Shown here piece after piece: positions 55,101 to 64,000 of a stretch of DNA of 64,000 nt; the stretch's first letter is position 1; each line of letters starts with the position of its first letter. The position numbers and the translations under genes were made by a program. Below the pieces are notes generated by a model. The model searched no databases. It saw only the letters and a list, made by a program, of their open reading frames with translations, and was not told where the DNA came from. This DNA comes from Schizochytrium sp. TIO01 (Eukaryota > Sar > Bigyra > Thraustochytrida > Thraustochytriidae): positions 2,692,501 to 2,756,500 of the forward strand of contig SMSO01000032.1 of NCBI GenBank assembly GCA_004764695.1. The letters run 5' to 3'.

Positions 55101-55710
55101 CCTTGAGTTCTTCATTCATGACTTCATCCTTCACGAGCTTGAACTTGTCCGCAGAAGCTGGACAGATCCAAAATCTCGTGTGACTGCTATCCGGAATCTC
55201 ATAGTCTGCATGATTTACGAGGAAGGTTTTTACTTTCTCTTCAAGATCTTCAAAAATAGTAGACCTAGGGACTATCAAAAGTTGCTCCTCAGCCATGTAC
55301 TTTGGCTCTCCGCTTTCTGGGCCAACTGTGAGCACATGAAATCTCATCGGGAAGATCTCTACATAGAGTTCCCCCTTTGAGTTTTTGCACACTTTTCCAG
55401 ATACCTCATGCGTAGCGCCATACCACTTGCATAGCAAATTCCACACGTGCTCATGCCGGAGCTCATATTCGCTGCCCTCATTCACGCCATCGTCTTTGAG
55501 AGACTGCCCTGAGTCGTCCACGATGTCACTGTTATCAATTATCTCTGGATTCGGCCCCAGTCCCTTCACATAGCGACCCCACGCATTCCACCACTCATGT
55601 GAAATTGCAAACCATCGATCATGCTCATGAAGATTATTTTCGTACTTCTCGCAAAGCTTGTCCACCTCATCCTTTTGCACACCTGGATCCGGTGCAAATC
55701 TTGGAGTCAT
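52138..55710 (-). CDS. USP4/USP15-like ubiquitin-specific protease with tudor-like inserts
   Basis: 1190 residues from the first in-frame ATG at 55710. The frame is open upstream to a TTG at 55920, and an acceptor-like TTTTACAG lies just before the ATG. Order: DUSP domain (about 12-130, with RWFAISHEWWNAW); a ubiquitin-like region (about 140-222); a barrel-like segment (262-340) with RVDAKRQKDDRWLEAVVVEV and VRVHFISFD; a second such segment (about 355-490) split by an acidic insert and a KPKRKRR nuclear signal (412-418); then the USP domain with GNTCFMNS (Cys521), QQDSHEM, zinc-ribbon pairs CPQC and CPKC, HLKRFYYERS and GGGHYTAYI (His1145). A second UBL-like insert splits the catalytic domain. 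Catalytic residues are intact. DUSP-UBL-USP is the USP4/11/15 plan; the barrels are additional. Confidence 0.88.
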   Translation of the reverse strand: MTPRFAPDPGVQKDEVDKLCEKYENNLHEHDRWFAISHEWWNAWGRYVKGLGPNPEIIDNSDIVDDSGQSLKDDGVNEGSEYELRHEHVWNLLCKWYGATHEVSGKVCKNSKGELYVEIFPMRFHVLTVGPESGEPKYMAEEQLLIVPRSTIFEDLEEKVKTFLVNHADYEIPDSSHTRFWICPASADKFKLVKDEVMNEELKDVLPGLGKWKLLYEIRDKNSHAWLCGDGATDVDENKHYSTTNNSSSIHGTSNPPVNLRGRAVSFVRNEPMPGQRVDAKRQKDDRWLEAVVVEVRMAPPTSGPLKHVVRVHFISFDSAEDEDFDVSNTERLASPYTRVPDWRTQLRKDEEIEVNRSVVASSLVAAKGQWLSGKVKQFNRSNHSPNGSSEGGSGTDEMDTDDTENGEDNAKPKRKRRNFVDKIRNGASNALSSPGRLSLTRSSATPPPGTSNGRGMVLVEVRTGTLFTQRKEVWLDLDSEDIAQRYTHTVKPKATFGPQSVQERPEESGVVGLRNLGNTCFMNSMLQCLSFSVPLTDYFLRGEYENDLNRKNPLGTGGKLAEAYAALINDIWSDRYKVVVPTEFKQELGRAFTQFQGYQQQDSHEMLSLLADGLHEDLNRVRKKPYTETVESNGRPDEEVAQESWDAFKLRNDSIIVDEFMGLLRSHLTCPQCDNETIKFDPYSNWSVPIPKATQRQIQIVLYSMGGTTSGNVPQAPKLMRFVASVPVNGTHADVAQWLAEKTGITPSELLLVELYNNKKASGGFLHDPNNPYDSESKYPTPYNADLRHWDDSKDVIAYELSILRDDGVHVQDPASPPDASRSAAQAKTGGGRTKDVSSAKREAAAAAALARRALPPKGRIVELRFLPPDSTYQSFRMSDFFQVEGIITARQMLKFIWERCQFMFRDDAMPPTAFSAAFSPDPAERPNEDELLSQHDKPYEVYNSIAANVPVENTDTRWNPTETIIVKFTRAGMGSLQFPPAQRVSYSYRHNESWEDRERDYASGPIELDATAENLRKASGSADATTSGVDIYECFNRFREREQLGENDEWYCPKCKDLVKAYKQMEIWSCPEILVIHLKRFYYERSRYVTSWIDREKITDLVTFPMDNLDLREYVCGHKDGDPQPIYDLYAVSNHMGGMGGGHYTAYIKQPDTNSWHLMDDSRTSVAKPEDVVSEYAYVLFYRRRAMT

Positions 55711-57792
55711 TGCACCGTCAATCCTGTAAAATGCCGAGTATTCACTTCTTAATCTCGGTTCCCCCGGAAAGATGTCTCTAGGGAGACAAGTTCGATTGCG
55801 AGCACGTCGGGGGTGCGAAAGAAATGCTGCTGCAAGCGCAGCGCGAATAGCCCCTTGGCGCCGGCGTGAGGTGCCTTCTGGACCTTGGCCGGTGCTCACG
55901 CCGGCTGGGCTCGGGCCCAACCTCGACGAAATACTCGTTATCGACGCTTCCAGTATTTATCGCGAGCTCCTACTGTAGCAGAGGAGCTCGTAGGCTCGTG
56001 TGGAAAACTTTGACACGTGAGACGAGCCAGCGATTTGGATGTCGAGGACGACGCTTTAACAAAGAGCAAATGTGATAGGTGTACTTTCGCAAGGCAAAGG
56101 GTGCTGCGACTAGTAAACGCTGCTGGCAAGGTGTTGTGGTAGTGTATTAAGGGAGAGAGGAGGTTCGCAGGAATTCAACCGGGCAGATGATCCAAGGAAG
56201 GGGGATCAGACTCCGGCTCGGGCTCGCAAGTCCTCGAAGTGTTTTTACTTGTTCTCCTTTGGATTGATGTTTGTTCACATTTGTTATTCTTGTTTTTAAT
56301 TAAATTTAAAAAAACTACTAGTCGTAGATGTTATCGCTATGATTGTTCTATCCGTAGCATTCACCTCCCTGTTATAGGCAGGTAGTAGGTACTTCTTCTT
56401 TCCTTTTTGCACTACCAATGGTACTGCTACGTACAAGCTTCATCGGGATCTCCCGTCTGAATGAGTATTACAACCTCTATCATTGCAAAGGTGTATCGAT
56501 TCGCTCTTCACTTGCTGCCTTTGGAACCATGGTAAGTATACATACATCCATACTGTTTGAGAAAAAAGGCACGTACATCGTAACACGCTTGCGCCCGGTT
56601 TTGCCATGTCAGAGAATGAGTGTGCGGTCCTAGCGAAATGCGCGCACACTACTTATCATATATAACTTAGTCTTTGCGTTCTTGTTTTATGCATGTACCG
56701 AACTGGACATGTATCATCCATCCTGTCTCCTACAGGTAGCCGAGGCCTTTCTTAAAGGAAGGGTCACTGGGAATGTTTTGACATTTAAAATAAATTGTAT
56801 ATGATTTCTTTATATGACTGGTATGTGCATGGAACAGCCGGCGCTATAAAGTCATTACATACACCTCGGGATAACAAAGGTGAGACAAATAGTTTATCCG
56901 AACGGGGGCGTGCAAAGCGTGCGAGAATTGGGATGCGTGTGGCGTTTTCGAGGGCGTGGATCAGCACAAAGACTACGTAGAAGATTATGGAAACCATAAA
57001 ATCAGTGAGAACATGATAGGGGTCGAGTTTTGGCTTTGGTTTGAAGGGCATAGACGCGGTGGCTGCTGAGAAATTCGCGAAAGAGGGAGCCACGCGCGAG
57101 AGTAGGGCGCAAAGTTATGCGTAAAGAAGGAAAAAGTTGGAAGCAAAAAGAACCTTTCGAACTTTCCCTCCTTTTATTTTAATATTAAAAATAAATGTTA
57201 ATTCGTTTAAACCTAGGCATAGCCTAATAACTTATAGATCTCTATTAAATTAGAATTATCAAAACAATAATACTAGTTAGAGTTTAACTTTTTTAATTAA
57301 AAATAATCTTCTGTAAATATACAACAAACAAACAGACGAACGAACAATCAAGATAACTCGTTATAGAGATGATGCAACGCCTCGAGGTATGAGCACTGCA
57401 CAGACGGGCTCATTCACCAACTTAACCAAAGTAACTTTGTTAGCCTAGTCACTTAATGTTGTGCTTGAAGGATACCTCCAGAGGTTTATTTATATCTTGA
57501 AGAATTGGCTTTTTGATTGGACAAGTTTTGATTCAGATGTTCTCTTTTATTTAAGTACACTACTACCACCCCTACTAACTATAGGCCTGATTGAGAAAGA
57601 CGTTGAATGTGATGAATCGCGATCAGAACCACGAGCTCTACACGAAGCGTGGAATACTGCAAACTTCAGAATACAGAGCTGAGACTGAAAGCCTCAGCAC
57701 AAAGCCTTCCGCCGGAGAAAGCACACATTGAGATTGTGCAAAGCTAGCGGTTGAGGAAAGACGTTCTTCTTGTAAACAGGACATCAAGTGAT
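55711..57792. other. divergent intergenic region with one possible small gene
   Basis: 2.1 kb between the USP15-like start and the EF-hand protein start. The DNA is GC-rich at 55780-56060 and AT-rich at 56270-56330 and 57170-57320. Apart from the small minus-strand frame at 56785-57051, nothing coding was seen. Confidence 0.45.
56785..57051 (-). CDS. possible small single-pass membrane protein
   Basis: An 88-residue frame starting at the ATG at 57051 (MPFKPKPKLDPYHVLTDF). A basic, Pro-rich head is followed by one hydrophobic segment (about 18-38, MVSIIFYVVFVLIHAL) and a basic stretch. Codon choice in the first 60 codons resembles neighbouring genes. It then degrades after LSRG, where a GTGTATGT/GTATGT donor-like site occurs, so the last part may be intron and the true C-terminus may lie further downstream. 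No family recognised. Confidence 0.35.
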   Translation of the reverse strand: MPFKPKPKLDPYHVLTDFMVSIIFYVVFVLIHALENATRIPILARFARPRSDKLFVSPLLSRGVCNDFIAPAVPCTYQSYKEIIYNLF

Positions 57793-58449
57793 ATGGCGTA
57801 CGAGGCCTCCAACGAAGATGGTCGAAGACGGTCATCGATTGACCGCGGCTTGACGTGGAGAGGTGAATGGGACGGGCAGTGGGAAGGTGCGTGGAGTTCG
57901 CAGCAAAATGTGCAACAGGATAACTCAGACTGGTACTATGCGTCGGAAGGCACAAGCAATTATGCACTTACGGAGGAGCAGCGCGAGGAACTCAGAGGAA
58001 TCTTTGATGTCTCTGCACAAAGTCGTGCTAATAACTCAAGCAGTGAACAAGGTGAATATCTTGTGCATCGCAATCAGCTTGGGGAGCTTTTGCAAATGCT
58101 AGGCATCCTTCTCACAGACGAAGAAACTAGCAGACTATTGCAAGAAGTGTCATTACAAAATTATGATGAAATGACCTTCGATGAGTTCTGTGATGTGGCA
58201 TCACGCGTATACGCAACGTATGATGTACATGAAGAAATCAAGGAAGCATTTGTGGCGATGCGCGAATCTGTTTTGACTGAAGAAGGTGACCAGTTTGTCT
58301 CTGCATCAAGTCTTCTAAATGCATTTCGTGCGAATGGAAACGAGTCAGTTACAGAAGACGACTGTGTTCGTATTGTGAAACTCATTGGTGGTGACAGCCG
58401 AATCACATGGACTGATTTTCAGTATCACATGATGTCGTCAGCCTTTTAA
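57793..58449 (+). CDS. degenerate EF-hand (calmodulin/centrin-like) protein
   Basis: 218 residues from the ATG at 57793. The N-terminal 75 residues are Trp/Gln/Asp-rich and probably disordered. From about residue 80 the sequence follows the calmodulin pattern: LTEEQREELRGIFDV, a second helix pair with LLQMLGILLTDEET and MTFDEFCDVA, then VHEEIKEAFVAM and ITWTDFQYHMM at the C-terminus. None of the four loops keeps the full set of Asp/Glu calcium ligands, so calcium binding is probably weak or lost; it may act as a light-chain-like or axonemal partner. Specific function unknown. Confidence 0.7.
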   Translation: MAYEASNEDGRRRSSIDRGLTWRGEWDGQWEGAWSSQQNVQQDNSDWYYASEGTSNYALTEEQREELRGIFDVSAQSRANNSSSEQGEYLVHRNQLGELLQMLGILLTDEETSRLLQEVSLQNYDEMTFDEFCDVASRVYATYDVHEEIKEAFVAMRESVLTEEGDQFVSASSLLNAFRANGNESVTEDDCVRIVKLIGGDSRITWTDFQYHMMSSAF

Positions 58450-58916
58450 GGTAAAGAGAATATCTATGTTTGATCTTGAGGTAAATTAGAGACCGGGATT
58501 CTCGAGGCCCAAGGTGTGAGAACGGTCTATTCCTAGGTCCGTTAGGCCACTTTTGCTATGGAAGATGTGTGTATAATGTAAAATATTTTGCTTTTTCCTT
58601 CATGAAATCTGCTCTCTAAAGTGTTTTCTTTAGCTTCTGAACGACTACTGTTTGGTATAGGTATGCCCTATTACATCCTTGAAACAGAACTGTCTCTGTA
58701 CAGTTTCTTTGCTTTGAAGCAAAGCTGAGAGGACATGAGATCCATTAAAAGAGATAGAAATAGAGGCATACACCAAACACGTGGTAGCTGTCGATGTTTA
58801 GAGAGGTGTCGCTGTAATGTGTAACTGCTTGCATGGCTGAAGGCCCAGACTGTGTGCTTGAACTAGGGAACTGATATTTCGGTGCTTGCAGTAAAGCTAA
58901 CCAGCATTTGATCACC
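58450..58916. other. short intergenic region between co-directional genes
   Basis: 467 bp between two plus-strand genes. It holds the 3' region of the EF-hand gene and the promoter of the next; no motif recognised. Confidence 0.4.
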
Positions 58917-59447
58917 ATGGAGCCAAGTGATTCTATCAAATTTGTCGGAAGTATAAATCATCTCACGTCGCTCGCCTCGAAGAAGCGTATTGCTGATGAG
59001 AGACGTGTACAGAATCTTGAGGTTCAGAAACGTACCGAAAGGGTAAAACGCAAACTGAGCTGGGAAAAACAAAAGGCTCGAGAAGCTGCACTCTTCCGGG
59101 AGTCTGAACGCCGTGTTGACGTGGCTCGTCATAAACTGGTTACCAAAGAAATGTTTCGTATTCAAGCTCGATACAACGGTTTTGATCTTGACAACTTTTC
59201 CTATGAGCCGCAACAACTATTTAATCATGACAAACTCAAAGTTTCAGCAAGTTTGCCAACATTAAGTTTTGCTCGTCAAAGTGAATCAGTTTTGTTTACC
59301 CGCCAAATGAACCCATCCTTGTCATCTGTGTCGATTGTATCATTCCCGGATGCTTCAATCGAACGAATTGAGCATGATCATAATCGTAAAGCCTTGCCTG
59401 TTATAAAACCTAAAAAGGCTAAACCTCAAAAGTGCACCCGGCAATAA
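58917..59447 (+). CDS. small basic coiled-coil protein, unknown
   Basis: 176 residues from the ATG at 58917, which sits in a good context (CACCATGG). Residues about 15-85 form a Lys/Arg/Glu-rich helix likely to be a coiled coil. The rest is Ser/Leu-rich and then a Lys/Pro-rich tail (KPKKAKPQK). No catalytic motif or membrane segment. The charged-helix build is common among basal-body and axoneme proteins, but I recognise no family. It is supported as a gene mainly by its length, start context and codon use similar to its neighbours. Confidence 0.6.
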   Translation: MEPSDSIKFVGSINHLTSLASKKRIADERRVQNLEVQKRTERVKRKLSWEKQKAREAALFRESERRVDVARHKLVTKEMFRIQARYNGFDLDNFSYEPQQLFNHDKLKVSASLPTLSFARQSESVLFTRQMNPSLSSVSIVSFPDASIERIEHDHNRKALPVIKPKKAKPQKCTRQ

Positions 59448-62400
59448 ACTATTGTGAAAATTGTACATTAAGCTCGCACAGATAATCGTATTAAAATGAT
59501 CTAGCTGAGGTCTGTAAAATTTTGAAAGATTTTGAAATTTGATAGCAAGTGCTTTGCACACCTCTACGAACAAAAAAGATCATAGATATATTGTTTATCT
59601 TGCATGGAAGAGTAAGGACACATGTTTCGACACAGCGATTCACCAAAACCAAGATGCCATCATTCGCCTTGAATTGTGCTCGTGTTAGTTTTTTGTATAG
59701 TAGTGAGTAAATCAGATGAACGTTGATATTGTATCATTCGAAATTATACAACAAAGGCAAATTTGCAAACAGCCTGGCATATGGTTAAAATCTTCATGGA
59801 TGTAACCCACTCAGTGACTGTGCTTTATTATTATTTAAGTCGTTAGTAGATTTAGAGTTTAGAATTTCACGCCTCTATCGCACATCGCTTACTTCATCTC
59901 CCTTTTTGATGTAGTTAGCGTGCAACACAATATGTATACTTCATAAAAATATTATAATAGTATCCTCAGCAATAGGATAAGAGAAACATGCAATGAGGGT
60001 TGAGTTGCTTCACCGAACTACTACGTTCGTTGGTAATTGCTTGATAGGCCAACAATATTATTCGAGATGTCTAATCGCACTTTGGAGAGTTTTGACATCC
60101 TAATATCATGATGCAGAACAAAATAGAGCAAATTTCCCCTACTAAAGACAGTTGACGTCCCTCACCGCCGTATAGGTGTTGTTTGTTGAGTTCCTTCATG
60201 TAACCGAGGCTCTGTATAAGTTCAAACTCTCTCTAGAGGACTGTATAATGAATGTATTCATAATTAGAAAAAGGCTAACAGCGATCGATAAGTTAATTCC
60301 AAAAGAACTGTAGCATGAAGTATTTGCCAATTTCTTCTTTACTCCGAAAGACTGCAGTGATCATTTATCACATGCCAACTCGTCTCTGATGCATCATTAG
60401 GTTCAGATTTAGTAGCTGAAAGCTGAGTGAAGCATGATCTTATAGACACAAATAGAGCAAACAAACGTCATAGAACTGTGCATATACTAAATGATGCAAA
60501 GAGACCTGATGTGAATAGTTGAATACAGTTATCTCACCTGAAATAAGTAGTAATGAGATCGTTGTGTTCTCTACTGCAAGTTACTACTGTGCATTTACAA
60601 CCGCGGCAATGATGTCATTTTCATTTTTTTGCCAACACGAATTTATGCAAATGTAGAATATGAATTCTCATTTACGACTATATATCAAAGAGGTGTTTGG
60701 ATTGTTGCTTTTAACAAGCAGGAAACACATTTATTGAAAATATAGGGGAAATAATCTTACCAAGTTAGCTTGAAAATATGAACGGCACTATCACTTTTTG
60801 AAATTTATACTCGAGCAAATAATCTATTATACCATACATTCTTCGTGCAAGTGTAGAATGCGTCTCACGTTTCAGTTTGAAATTCCAAGTAAGAACTTCT
60901 GACTGCTTTGAAGAGGTACAAGGGAATCAGAGGAGTTTAACCGTCTTGAATATGTAAGACCTACAGCATAACTATACATGTAATTCAGTCTTTTTATGTC
61001 CGTAACTATGACGCATGTTTAAGATCAGATCTGCGCTTCTCAAGCAAAGTCAATACACCTAAAAGGTTACCTATTAGTCCAAGCTTCCACTCAATCATAA
61101 CCATATTCTTCACTTTGGAGCTACTAAAGTACATCAGAACACCAAGCATTATTTAATCAACTGCTAAATCTTTTAACAATTGGTGTCTATAATTCATGCG
61201 CACCATTCAAACCCAATTGCTATTGCAAAGATTTCATTATTTACCATGTATTGCGGAGTTTATTATTATGTTGCACTAGAACTTGAGCCCTACTTTTTTT
61301 GTTAGACTTTCAATAAAGAGCAGAATACTATGGTATATTATAGTGCCACTCTATAATCACTATTCTTGCACCTTGAAGGTTCTGGTAGAATTATTATGGC
61401 TATAATATCTTCTCATCTTCTCTTGATTTAATTATACACGCATTGGCTGTTAGTATAGATCCACGAGTAAAGGACGTTGGATCGTACATCCACCTGCTTT
61501 GATTTGAAAGGCGGTCTTCATTATAAGTGTGGTGTATTTAACAATACATGTTCTGTTTTATGAGATAGCAATTACTCTTAATTTATGATAAATAGAGATG
61601 AAGTATGTTCTCCCATTTCAAGGTTTCCGGCAAAAACTTCAAGGGCTTATGTAGTTTTGGAGAAACCATGGTGTTCCATTGATAGGGAATTAGCAAATTT
61701 TAGTTCTGTGGTCAATATTTACAGAAACAGATGAATGGACAAATGAATTGGGCTGATTCGTTAAACTTCACATTCCTAGTTCACAAAATTGAAATCCTAA
61801 GTTTTCGTTCAACATGACGACTTTTTAAAAATCGTGATTATTACAACCAGTTTCATTAGCCACACTTAATAAGACGTGAGATGATTCATTTGCGTTTATT
61901 TTTTTAGTGGTATCCCAAAGCTTCCTGAACTCTCCAGCACTCTTAGATCTATATCTAAATCATTTCACATATGCTGCAAAACAAGCATCTCAACTCTATC
62001 TTAATTTCCCCATCATCTACTCCAGCCTCAACATCTTCATTACACCATCTGTAATTTTCATTCCCGCCAAGCCAGTTCTCTCTGTTCGCAATAGTCCCAC
62101 ACTTGTTCTCGCATTGCTTTGCTGTTGGGTCTTCTCAAGACCCATTGCCTCCGTAGGTTTTTCTCAACGTCAAACTTCGCCGCGTTCTGCCCACCCTGCC
62201 GTTCTCTCTATCTATTAACCCTCCATATCACCTCATATAGCCCCACGTTCTTTCATATAAGTGGCCTATATAGTATAGCCCTTTTCGTACCGAAGCTTCG
62301 CTTGCCGCTTCGCTCGAATGCTTCGGCGGGCCTATCTATACTATGGCCTAATCTGGGTTACTGTAGAGTAAAGCATTCGCAAGTGGATAATAGGCGCATT

Positions 62401-62954
62401 CTCTATAGTATCCTTATCGCGTAAATGAAGATAAGCTAGAGAAGGCGAAGGAACAGGGCAGGGTCTTCACTACACTGGAGCGAATCCGAGCGTACCGGCG
62501 AAAACGTGGCGAATGGAAAGAAGATTTGAGAAGACTCGAGAATGGCAAGTATTTGCAAGATCAGCGACGACTTAACAGGTTGCGAAGCGAGCAAGAGAAG
62601 CAGCATTTTCGATGATCTCGACGAATGATACAGCATGGGAAGCAACCGTATTTGGCTCATAGAATTCATTATAAAATGATCGAAGAAATGAAGAGCAAAT
62701 AAACGATCGAACAAACGAACGAAAGAAACCAGATTGAATCAAATCCTTCTCCAAACTTCGAACACTCGCTCAGTGCAGAGGCTGTGCGGAGCGGTGTCGC
62801 GAGCCGTAATCTCGCCGGACATCCTACCTCACGTGCTCCGGCCCGAATCCTTACTCAAATAGCCCTTAAGTTCGAGCACGGATTCGCTTGAGATCAAGAC
62901 CAAGCTTGATCCGAATCCAAACCCAAAACCCAATCTTATCTCCACTTTAACACC
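59448..62954. other. AT-rich intergenic region, no gene seen
   Basis: 3.5 kb. From 59.5 to 61.9 kb it is uniformly AT-rich with no sizeable frame. From 61.9 kb it becomes C/T-rich on the plus strand, typical of the approach to a promoter. An imperfect 86-bp inverted repeat lies at 62263-62348. The minus- and plus-strand frames at 61907-62754 lack domain content. Confidence 0.5.
62263..62348. repeat. imperfect nested inverted repeat
   Basis: The left arm begins GGCCTATATAGTATAGCCC and the right arm ends CTATCTATACTATGGCC. An inner pair, CCGAAGC / GCTTCGG, brackets a GC-rich loop. It can form a long interrupted hairpin. It lies about 600 bp upstream of RPN1. Confidence 0.7.
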
Positions 62955-64000
62955 ATGTCAGACCCGCCTGGATACCAGCGTCCGACGTCGAAGCTCAAGG
63001 TTAAGTCCAAGGATGGTGGCGTCGAGGATGACAAGGACCCCGAACCTGTGCCTCCTGAACAGCCTCCCGTTGATGACGATTCTGAGAAGGAGAATGCGGG
63101 CCTGAGCGAAGAGGATCTTCTTCTCAAGGAGACCCTCGAGGCCGCTGTGGCCAAGCTTACGGGCCGCAAGAGCTCGTCCAGTGCTCAAGAGGCCGCTGTG
63201 GACACACTCTCCACGGAGATCCGTAACGCCACGTCCAGCATGACCTCGGTGCCGAAGCCCTTGAAGTTCTTGAGGCCCCATTATGAGCCGCTCAAGGCAT
63301 TCTACAGCACGCTCAAGGCCGGCAACCTGAAGAAGTCCGTCGCAGACGTGCTCTCAGTACTTGCCATGACTATGGCTGAAGAAGGCTCTCGTGAGTGTCT
63401 TGCCTACAAGCTCGAGGGTAACCGCACCGAGCTTGGTCCATGGGGCCACGAGTTTATTCGTGCTATCAGTGGAGAAATCTCCCAGGAGTTCGTCGCAAGG
63501 ACTACTGCAGACCCTCCTGATGACCCTTCAGAGCTCATGGAGCTTGTGGATGTCATTGTTCCATTCCAGATTCAACATAACTCTGAGATCGAAGCCGTTG
63601 ACCTTCTGCTTGAGGTCAACGAGCTCGAGAAGCTCATCGGCTACGTGGACAAATCCAACTACGAGCGTGTATGCCTGTATCTTGTGCGCCTTGCAGAGTA
63701 CCATATCGCTTTGGAGGATCTTCAATCTGCCTTGGGAGTTGCATTCAAGCTGTATTTGAGTGAGAATGACCTCGCGAATGCACTCCGTGTGGCCATGCGT
63801 CTCAATGACATTGGGCTCGCCACCAAAGTCATGGATGCCGCAGAAAAACTTCGCGATGGAGGCATCATGCAGAAACAGCTTGCGCTCATGATGGGCACAA
63901 ACAAGTACTTTGGATATACCGCTGACGATGACCAGATCAACTCGCTCATTGGCAACGAGGAGTTATGGGACTACTTCCAGAGCCTCGCGCGTGAGCTCAA
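62955..64000 (+). CDS. RPN1: 26S proteasome regulatory subunit RPN1/PSMD2 (5' part)
   Basis: Starts at the ATG at 62955 (CACCATGTCA) and runs open for 348 codons to the window edge, so the C-terminal part is missing. After an acidic, Pro-rich head come PSMD2 signature phrases: KFLRPHYEPLKAFY, DVLSVLAMTMAEEGSRECL, GPWGHEFIRAISGEISQE, YVDKSNYERVCLYL and ALRVAMRLND. The first of its helical repeats begins near the end. RPN1 is the base subunit that docks ubiquitin-like domains of shuttle factors and the deubiquitinase Ubp6/USP14. No intron in the visible part. Confidence 0.93.
   Translation, partial: MSDPPGYQRPTSKLKVKSKDGGVEDDKDPEPVPPEQPPVDDDSEKENAGLSEEDLLLKETLEAAVAKLTGRKSSSSAQEAAVDTLSTEIRNATSSMTSVPKPLKFLRPHYEPLKAFYSTLKAGNLKKSVADVLSVLAMTMAEEGSRECLAYKLEGNRTELGPWGHEFIRAISGEISQEFVARTTADPPDDPSELMELVDVIVPFQIQHNSEIEAVDLLLEVNELEKLIGYVDKSNYERVCLYLVRLAEYHIALEDLQSALGVAFKLYLSENDLANALRVAMRLNDIGLATKVMDAAEKLRDGGIMQKQLALMMGTNKYFGYTADDDQINSLIGNEELWDYFQSLAREL

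Noticed and set aside
18439..64000. A functional ubiquitin gene cluster (MavL-like, two USPs, RPN1)
   Set aside because: The genes are tens of kilobases apart, on different strands and separated by unrelated genes; such families are common enough for chance proximity.
1..64000. CRISPR array, prophage or bacterial operon
   Set aside because: No spaced direct repeats of the right form, no Cas-like or phage-like frames, and all confident genes are eukaryotic.

Overview
The window reads as nuclear DNA of a protist. The genes are dispersed single transcription units on both strands, mostly uninterrupted, with only one or two short GT-AG introns visible. They encode plainly eukaryotic proteins: a proteasome lid/base scaffold, a DNA polymerase delta subunit, two USP deubiquitinases, a TBC RabGAP, a cyclic-nucleotide-dependent AGC kinase and the ciliary transition-zone protein TMEM107. 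Cilia, very few introns, a one-chain PKG-type kinase and long simple-repeat spacers would suit a flagellated stramenopile such as a labyrinthulomycete or thraustochytrid. That assignment is inference; no rRNA or organelle sequence is present to test it.

Layout. 1-10.5 kb: gene-poor and crowded with micro- and minisatellites. 10.5-23.2 kb: ARM-repeat protein (-), TMEM107 (+, one intron), PKG-like kinase (-), a DUF4804/MavL-like putative macrodomain protein (-) and a membrane-anchored P-loop ATPase (+). 23.2-35.4 kb: a second gene-poor stretch ending in a cluster of tetranucleotide arrays. 35.4-59.4 kb: gene-rich, with a non-RD kinase (+), USP22/Ubp8-like deubiquitinase (-), PAP2 phosphatase (-), a possible small gene (-), METTL13-like methyltransferase with a His-Asp tract (+), POLD3/p66-like subunit (-, apparently spliced), TBC1D5-like RabGAP (+), USP4/15-like deubiquitinase with inserted tudor-like modules (-), a possible small membrane protein (-), a degenerate EF-hand protein (+) and a basic coiled-coil protein (+). 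59.4-62.9 kb: AT-rich, no gene seen. 62.96 kb to the end: RPN1/PSMD2, cut by the window edge.

The genes do not form an operon-like system. Several neighbours are divergent pairs that could share a promoter: ARM/TMEM107, DUF4804-like/P-loop ATPase, POLD3-like/TBC. Two loose themes recur: ubiquitin handling (two USPs, RPN1, and possibly the MavL-like protein, whose bacterial relative acts on ADP-ribosylated ubiquitin) and cilium/signalling functions (TMEM107, cyclic-nucleotide kinase, EF-hand protein). I see no convincing new multi-gene system. The best leads are single proteins with unusual features: the PKG-shaped kinase with cAMP-type binding residues, the HGD kinase with a large N-lobe insertion, the MavL-like protein, and the tudor-containing USP.

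Where the longest open frame begins at a non-ATG codon, the start given here is the first in-frame ATG. An additional upstream exon cannot be excluded in those cases.
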